A stretch of DNA of 16,801 nucleotides from CAZXFA01 sp964640085 (GTDB lineage: Bacteria > Actinomycetota > UBA4738 > HRBIN12), in NCBI GenBank assembly GCA_964640085.1, contig CAZXFA010000044.1, forward strand, positions 1-16,801, read 5' to 3'. How positions within the stretch are numbered: position 1 is the first letter of the stretch; the number at the start of each line of letters is the position of its first letter. This document shows positions 13,721-16,801 of the stretch, one piece after another. The position numbers were made by a program, and so were the translations under genes. The notes beneath the pieces were generated by a model, which was not told where the DNA came from, did no database searches, and saw nothing but the letters and a program-made list of their open reading frames with translations.

Positions 13721-13749
13721 CTGCACACGACCGTGCCATCTAGTACTGT
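13721..13749 (+). promoter_or_regulatory. Weak candidate promoter of the XRE-cupin regulator
   Basis: CTGCAC (13721-13726) and TACTGT (13744-13749) are separated by 17 bases. The -10 box fits TANNNT, but the -35 box is poor. It would leave a leader of about 75 bases before the chosen GTG start. No better pair is visible upstream of the regulator. Confidence 0.25.
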
Positions 13750-13831
13750 CGCTGTGCTTCCCGAGCGAGGAGCGTCGAGGGTCGGTCATGAGCGGAGCGC
13801 AGCTTCCGGTGGGTGGCGTCTGGACGCCGAT

Positions 13832-14476
13832 GTGAAGCGCGAGGTCGAGAGCCCCGGGGCCGACCCGACGCCGCTCGACGCGATCGGTCGCCGTCTCCGA
13901 GAGGAGCGCGTCCGAGCGGGGATCAGCCAGCGCGAGCTGGCCCGGCGGCTCGGACTCTCCGCCAGCCTGATCTCGCAGCTGGAGAGCGGGCAGTCCAGGC
14001 CCTCGGTCGGCACGCTCTACTCGATCGTCACCGAGCTCGGCGTCTCGCTGGATCGGGTCATCCGGGGTGGGGACCTCCCCGACACGGGCGGGGAGGAACC
14101 GGATGGCTCCGGGGATCGTACCCCGGTGGTGCATCCGGGAGAGCGGGCCGCGATCGATCTGGACTCGGGCGTCCGGTGGGAGGAACTGGCCGCCGGGCAC
14201 GAGGACGGTATCGACTTCCTCCATGCCATCTACGAGGTCGGTGGGGCGTCCACGGCGGACCGGTCGCTGATGCGCCACCACGGCCGGGAGTACGGCTACA
14301 TCATGAGCGGTACCCTGAGCATCCAGATCGGGTTCCGTGAGTACGATCTGCACCCCGGCGACTCGATCGCCTTCGACTCGACCACCCCCCACCGCCTGTT
14401 CAACCGGGGGGACGTTCCCGTCCACGCCGTCTGGTTCGTGGTGGGGCGTAGGACGGAGCGACGGGGTCGCGAGTAG
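13832..14476 (+). CDS. XRE-family transcriptional regulator with C-terminal cupin sensor
   Basis: 214 residues. The N-terminal helix-turn-helix (about 15-70) reads IGRRLREERVRAGISQREL then LSASLISQLESGQSRPSVGTL, a textbook XRE/HTH_3 domain. A variable linker follows. The C-terminal cupin_2 barrel (about 130-205) shows RHHGREYGYIMSGTLSIQIG and LHPGDSIAFDSTTPHRL, with histidines in the metal-site positions. Such proteins usually regulate catabolic or transport genes next to them in response to a small molecule. The gene is divergent from the importer operon, so it is the likely local regulator. The GTG at 13832 was chosen because third positions become strongly G/C-rich from there and the domain begins soon after. 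Its ribosome-binding site is weak. An ATG at 13788 is out of frame. Upstream in-frame GTG 13754 is a less likely start. Confidence 0.88.
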   Translation: MKREVESPGADPTPLDAIGRRLREERVRAGISQRELARRLGLSASLISQLESGQSRPSVGTLYSIVTELGVSLDRVIRGGDLPDTGGEEPDGSGDRTPVVHPGERAAIDLDSGVRWEELAAGHEDGIDFLHAIYEVGGASTADRSLMRHHGREYGYIMSGTLSIQIGFREYDLHPGDSIAFDSTTPHRLFNRGDVPVHAVWFVVGRRTERRGRE

Positions 14477-14500
14477 CTACGCTCGTCGGAGCCGCGACGC

Positions 14501-14830
14501 TCAGCCGTACCGGCTGAAGAGCGCGCTCGACGGGTCGAAGAAGCCACCTTCCGGGCGGGCGTGGGCGTGCCAGTGGTCCGGGATCCGTCGGCGCTCGCCG
14601 TCGATCCAGAAGCCCTCTGGGTACCGCGCGACCGCCACCGCCTCCAGGAGGCACAGGAGCCGGCGCTCACGGTCGTGATCCGGGAGCCCGTGGGCACGCC
14701 AGACGATCATCGGCGTGGCGCAGACCATACAGTCTGCGACCCAGCACTCCTCGTCCTCGAAGTGCCAGGTCGTGACGCGCTCCGCGCGGCAGAGGAGGCA
14801 GCCCTCAGCCCCGGAACTCGACGCGGTCAC
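14501..14830 (-). CDS. Small HIT-like protein with two CxxC motifs
   Basis: 109 residues starting at a GTG. The order of motifs recalls a compact histidine-triad protein. CLLC (C11, C14) stands at the position of the CIFC motif of HIT proteins. A second pair, CMVC (C34, C37), precedes ATPMIVWRAHG, which looks like the HIT strand before the middle helix. HWHAHARP near the C-terminus (H86, H88, H90) fits the H-x-H-x-H signature. HIT enzymes hydrolyse or transfer nucleotides; four cysteines would suit a structural zinc. The similarity is by eye and the usual HIT core is longer, so function is uncertain. The start overlaps the end of the upstream DUF192 gene by 26 bases, implying cotranscription. 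The gene is convergent with the XRE-cupin gene, 24 bases away. Confidence 0.6.
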   Translation of the reverse strand: MTASSSGAEGCLLCRAERVTTWHFEDEECWVADCMVCATPMIVWRAHGLPDHDRERRLLCLLEAVAVARYPEGFWIDGERRRIPDHWHAHARPEGGFFDPSSALFSRYG

Positions 14831-15260
14831 CGATCCCCACCCCCATGCGCTCGAACCACCCGACGTTCACCTCCACCGCTCCCACGTAGGCTACGCCCGG
14901 CGAGTACCGGGGGCACGGGTCGACCTGGCACGGCTGCATGTCGACGATCGCCACGATCCGGCCGCCCGCGTCCCAGAACGCGATCGACAGCGGGATCAGC
15001 GTGTCCTTCATCCAGAAGGCGCCGTCGGTCTCCTCTTCGAACAGGAACGCCATCCCCCGATCCTCGGGGAGCTCGGTCCGGCCCATCAGCCCGCGGGCGC
15101 GCTCGGTCGGCTCGTCGGCGATCTCGACCTCGAGCGTGACCGTCCGCTCGCCGGGGGTCAGGATGAGCGTGGCCCTCTGTCCTTCCTCGGTCTCACCGTC
15201 GCATGCGACGACCACGACGGCCAGGAGCACCGATACGAGCAGCCGAGGCACACCGGTCAT
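14805..15260 (-). CDS. DUF192 family lipoprotein
   Basis: 151 residues. The N-terminal signal sequence PRLLVSVLLAVVVVAC ends in a lipobox Cys at residue 20, so the protein should be anchored outside the membrane. The remainder is a DUF192 domain: TLEVEIADEPTERARGLMGR, GMAFLFEEE, AFWMKDTLIPLSIAFWD and PGVAYVGAVEVNVGW are the family landmarks. DUF192 proteins are small exported beta-rich proteins of unknown biochemical role. The ATG at 15260 was chosen because the signal peptide begins there; an in-frame ATG at 15284 would add eight residues and overlap the tRNA-Thr promoter. It is followed by the HIT-like gene with overlapping ends. It is divergent from tRNA-Thr. Confidence 0.92.
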   Translation of the reverse strand: MTGVPRLLVSVLLAVVVVACDGETEEGQRATLILTPGERTVTLEVEIADEPTERARGLMGRTELPEDRGMAFLFEEETDGAFWMKDTLIPLSIAFWDAGGRIVAIVDMQPCQVDPCPRYSPGVAYVGAVEVNVGWFERMGVGIGDRVEFRG

Positions 15261-15278
15261 GGTCTCACCGCCCCTGGG

Positions 15279-15284
15279 TATCAT
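15279..15284 (+). promoter_or_regulatory. -10 box of tRNA-Thr
   Basis: TATCAT matches five of six positions of TATAAT and lies eight bases before the first tRNA base, leaving a one- to three-base leader. No clear -35 box is seen at 17-18 bases upstream. Confidence 0.45.
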
Positions 15285-15292
15285 GACCGCGC

Positions 15293-15368
15293 GCCGGAGT
15301 AGCTCAGTCGGCAGAGCACCTCCATGGTAAGGAGGGGGTCAGGGGTTCGAGTCCCCTCTCCGGCTCCA
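15293..15368 (+). tRNA. tRNA-Thr (anticodon GGT), CCA encoded
   Basis: Acceptor strands GCCGGAG and CTCCGGC pair fully, followed by T and an encoded CCA. The D arm is GCTC/GAGC. The anticodon stem CCTCC/GGAGG encloses the loop ATGGTAA, giving anticodon GGT (reads ACC/ACU). The T arm is AGGGG-TTCGAGT-CCCCT. The gene is convergent with apgM, 11 bases away, and shares its upstream region with the divergent DUF192 gene. Confidence 0.97.
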
Positions 15369-15379
15369 CACCCCGCGGT

Positions 15380-16573
15380 TCAGGCGCCGAACTTCGCCAG
15401 GCGCCCGGCGTTGGCGAGCAGGACCGCCATCAGCTGCCGGGTGGGTCGGAACCCCAGCCCGCCGACGCGGCACCAGCGCTCGCCGAACCGCTCCACCTCG
15501 TCTCGTCCGCACCGCTCGCTCCGCACCAGCACGGGCACCGGGTGCCAGGAGTGCGCCGCCATCTGCCAGGGCGTGGCGTGGTCGCCGGTCACGGCGATCA
15601 CGGTCGGCTGCAGCTCGAGGATCCGGGGGACCTCGGCGTCCAGGCGCTCGATCGCGGCGATCTTCGCCTCGCGGTTCCCGTCCTCGCCGGCGGCGTCCGG
15701 GTCCTTGTGATGCAGGAAGAAGAAGTCGGCCTCGTCCCAGTGCTTGGCCAAGAGGTCCAGGCTCGCCCCCAGGTCCTCGGGCGGCCCGAGCACGTCGAAG
15801 CCGAGCAGGGAGGCGACGCCCCGATACATCGGGTAGACGGCGATCGCGGCCGGTTGCGGGCCGTAGCGGTCGGCGAACGACGGGAGCTCCCGCTGGGAGT
15901 CGAAGCCGCGGAGCAGCAGCCCGTTGGCCGCCGGCTCGTCCGCCAGCACGCGACGCGCCTCGGCGACCGTGGTGGCGGCCACCTCCGCCATACGCCCGGC
16001 GGCCGGGTGGAGTGGCTCTGGCTCGAGCGGCGGCACTCCGGTGTGCTGCGGGTCGGTGTCGCCCACGCGCGGGTCCAGTCCCGGCCCGCGCCATGCCACG
16101 AGGAGCCGGTGCTGGCGCTCGTGCCGGAAGAACACCTCCGCGCCGTCCACCGAAACCTCCTCCTGGAGGCGCTCGACCACTGGACGGGCCCGCTCGTCGG
16201 GGATCCGGCCCGCACGGCGGTCGGCCACGTTGCCGTCGGCGTCGATCGTGCACAGGTTGCCGCGGGCGGCCACGTCGCCCGGTCGCAGGTCGAACCCCAG
16301 GCCGGCGGCGCTGAGCGTACCTCGGCCGAGCTCGAACTCCAGCGGGTCGTACCCGAACAGCGCCAGGTGCCCCGGTCCGGAGCCGGGCGTGATGCCGGGC
16401 CCAACCGGCTCGAGGAGCCCGGTCACACCCTCGGCCGCCAGACGGTCCAGGTTCGGGGTCCGCGCCTCCTCGAGCTCGGTGCCGTGCTCGGCGTCGGCCA
16501 TCCCTCCGAGCCCATCGAGCACCACGAGGACGATCTTCGAGTCGTTCTCCACGACCAGCGGCGACAGGTCCAT
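15380..16573 (-). CDS. apgM: Cofactor-independent phosphoglycerate mutase, archaeal type
   Basis: 397 residues, typical for ApgM (about 400). The enzyme interconverts 3- and 2-phosphoglycerate in glycolysis and gluconeogenesis, without 2,3-bisphosphoglycerate, using two metal ions and a phosphoserine intermediate. It is an alkaline-phosphatase-superfamily protein: metal Asp in IVLVVLDGLGG (D20), ARTPNLDRLA, the nucleophile Ser65 in TPGSGPGHLALFGYDP, the LGRGTLSAAG and ARGNLCTID segments, and late metal ligands in HHKDPDAAGEDG, VTGDHATPW and HSWHPVPVLV. The ATG at 16573 was chosen over the in-frame GTG at 16600. A TAGCAT box sits seven bases before it, no ribosome-binding site is present for either, and MDLSPLV is a normal family N-terminus. 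It is flanked by tRNA-Thr (convergent) and tRNA-Met (divergent). Confidence 0.93.
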   Translation of the reverse strand: MDLSPLVVENDSKIVLVVLDGLGGMADAEHGTELEEARTPNLDRLAAEGVTGLLEPVGPGITPGSGPGHLALFGYDPLEFELGRGTLSAAGLGFDLRPGDVAARGNLCTIDADGNVADRRAGRIPDERARPVVERLQEEVSVDGAEVFFRHERQHRLLVAWRGPGLDPRVGDTDPQHTGVPPLEPEPLHPAAGRMAEVAATTVAEARRVLADEPAANGLLLRGFDSQRELPSFADRYGPQPAAIAVYPMYRGVASLLGFDVLGPPEDLGASLDLLAKHWDEADFFFLHHKDPDAAGEDGNREAKIAAIERLDAEVPRILELQPTVIAVTGDHATPWQMAAHSWHPVPVLVRSERCGRDEVERFGERWCRVGGLGFRPTRQLMAVLLANAGRLAKFGA

Positions 16574-16580
16574 CTCGGCG

Positions 16581-16586
16581 ATGCTA
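16581..16586 (-). promoter_or_regulatory. -10 box for leaderless apgM transcript
   Basis: TAGCAT on the minus strand fits TANNNT and ends seven bases before the apgM ATG, placing the transcription start at the start codon. No ribosome-binding site lies between. It is the same architecture as seen in front of yajQ in this window. Confidence 0.5.
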
Positions 16587-16628
16587 TCAACGGTCTGCAC
16601 GCGGGTGCCGGGGGAGAGTCGGTGCAGG

Positions 16629-16634
16629 TAGACT
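16629..16634 (+). promoter_or_regulatory. Candidate -10 box of tRNA-Met
   Basis: TAGACT (four of six matches, fits TANNNT) lies 13 bases before the first tRNA base. No good -35 box is visible. The promoter would probably also serve tuf, which follows 33 bases after the tRNA. Confidence 0.35.
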
Positions 16635-16647
16635 GTTCGGTCGCCTG

Positions 16648-16719
16648 GGCGGGGTAGCTCAGAGGCAGAGCAAGCGGCTCATAATCGCTGTGTCGCGGGT
16701 TCGAGTCCCGCCCCCGCTA
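16648..16719 (+). tRNA. tRNA with CAT anticodon (elongator Met, or Ile2), CCA not encoded
   Basis: Acceptor GGCGGGG pairs with CCCCGCT (a G-T pair at 1-72), with discriminator A and CGCC instead of CCA after it. The D arm GCTC/GAGC has a short loop. The anticodon stem AGCGG/TCGCT holds the loop CTCATAA, anticodon CAT. The T arm is GCGGG-TTCGAGT-CCCGC. The anticodon stem lacks the three G-C pairs of initiator tRNA, so it is elongator Met or a lysidine-modified Ile2; I favour elongator Met from the location beside tRNA-Thr. Confidence 0.93.
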
Positions 16720-16752
16720 CGCCCCGAACGCAGGAGAACAGGAGCGCGACTG

Positions 16753-16801
16753 ATGGGCAAGCAGAAGTTCGAGCGGACCAAGCCCCACGTGAACATCGGC
16801 A
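16753..16801 (+). CDS. tuf: Elongation factor Tu, first 16 codons (runs out of window)
   Basis: The frame reads GKQKFERTKPHVNIG after the initial Met, which is the highly conserved EF-Tu N-terminus leading into the G1 loop. EF-Tu is the GTPase that delivers aminoacyl-tRNA to the ribosome. An AGGAG ribosome-binding site at 16740-16744 lies eight bases before the ATG. A tRNA directly upstream and no fusA in view suggest a tufB-like locus rather than the str operon position. The window ends after codon 16, so nothing can be said about the rest. Confidence 0.95.
   Translation, partial: MGKQKFERTKPHVNIG

Larger units (their letters stand above)
13498..13831. other. Divergent regulatory region between the importer operon and its XRE-cupin regulator
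   Basis: These 334 bases separate the amidohydrolase from the regulator. From left to right they hold the amidohydrolase ribosome-binding site (GGGAG, minus strand), a possible leader peptide, two copies of an imperfect 15-bp direct repeat, a minus-strand promoter, and a weak plus-strand promoter candidate near 13721-13749. The stretch 13754-13831 is open in the regulator frame. Many of its codons end in A or T, unlike the coding sequence after 13832, so it is probably untranslated. Confidence 0.6.

Noticed and set aside
13788..13831. ATG at 13788 as start of the XRE-cupin gene
   Set aside because: It is out of frame with the helix-turn-helix coding sequence.
16574..16600. GTG at 16600 as start of apgM
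   Set aside because: No ribosome-binding site precedes it and it would place the likely -10 box TAGCAT inside the coding region; the ATG at 16573 fits a leaderless start.

Overview
The window is GC-rich bacterial chromosome with strong G/C bias at third codon positions, TANNNT-type -10 boxes, apparent leaderless genes and many GTG starts. Together with the gene content this suggests an actinobacterium or a related high-GC lineage; the species cannot be named from the sequence. I see no insertion sequence, integrase, phage gene or CRISPR array.

Left part (1-5673). The 3' end of nuoN (complex I) is followed by htpX (membrane zinc protease). Convergent to these is a three-gene minus-strand unit: class III (HemL-like) aminotransferase, PLP group II decarboxylase, and a HAD hydrolase with a dehalogenase-like motif I. 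A promoter is visible in front of the aminotransferase. Next come a leaderless yajQ and a divergent tRNA-Tyr(GTA).

Middle part (5693-14476), the most interesting. A minus-strand operon encodes a ribose-type (CUT2/RbsABC-like) ABC importer combined with two related amidohydrolases. In transcription order these are: free amidohydrolase, permease 1, lipoprotein substrate-binding protein, tandem-ATPase, and an 817-residue protein in which permease 2 is fused in frame to a second amidohydrolase. Three of the four junctions are 4-base stop/start overlaps (GTGA or ATGA). A XRE-cupin regulator is divergently encoded upstream. The intergenic region holds a promoter whose -10 box overlaps one copy of an imperfect 15-bp direct repeat, a candidate operator. 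The inferred system imports a cyclic amide, nucleobase-like or similar solute and hydrolyses it, with one hydrolase tethered to the cytoplasmic end of the channel. The substrate cannot be read from the sequence.

Right part (14501-16801). A small HIT-like protein and a DUF192 lipoprotein overlap on the minus strand. They are followed by tRNA-Thr(GGT), a leaderless archaeal-type phosphoglycerate mutase (apgM), tRNA-Met(CAT) and the first 16 codons of tuf (EF-Tu). The order tRNA-Tyr ... tRNA-Thr ... tRNA-Met ... tuf recalls conserved tRNA/tuf/secE-nusG loci, so the importer-hydrolase block looks like an accessory insertion into a housekeeping neighbourhood.
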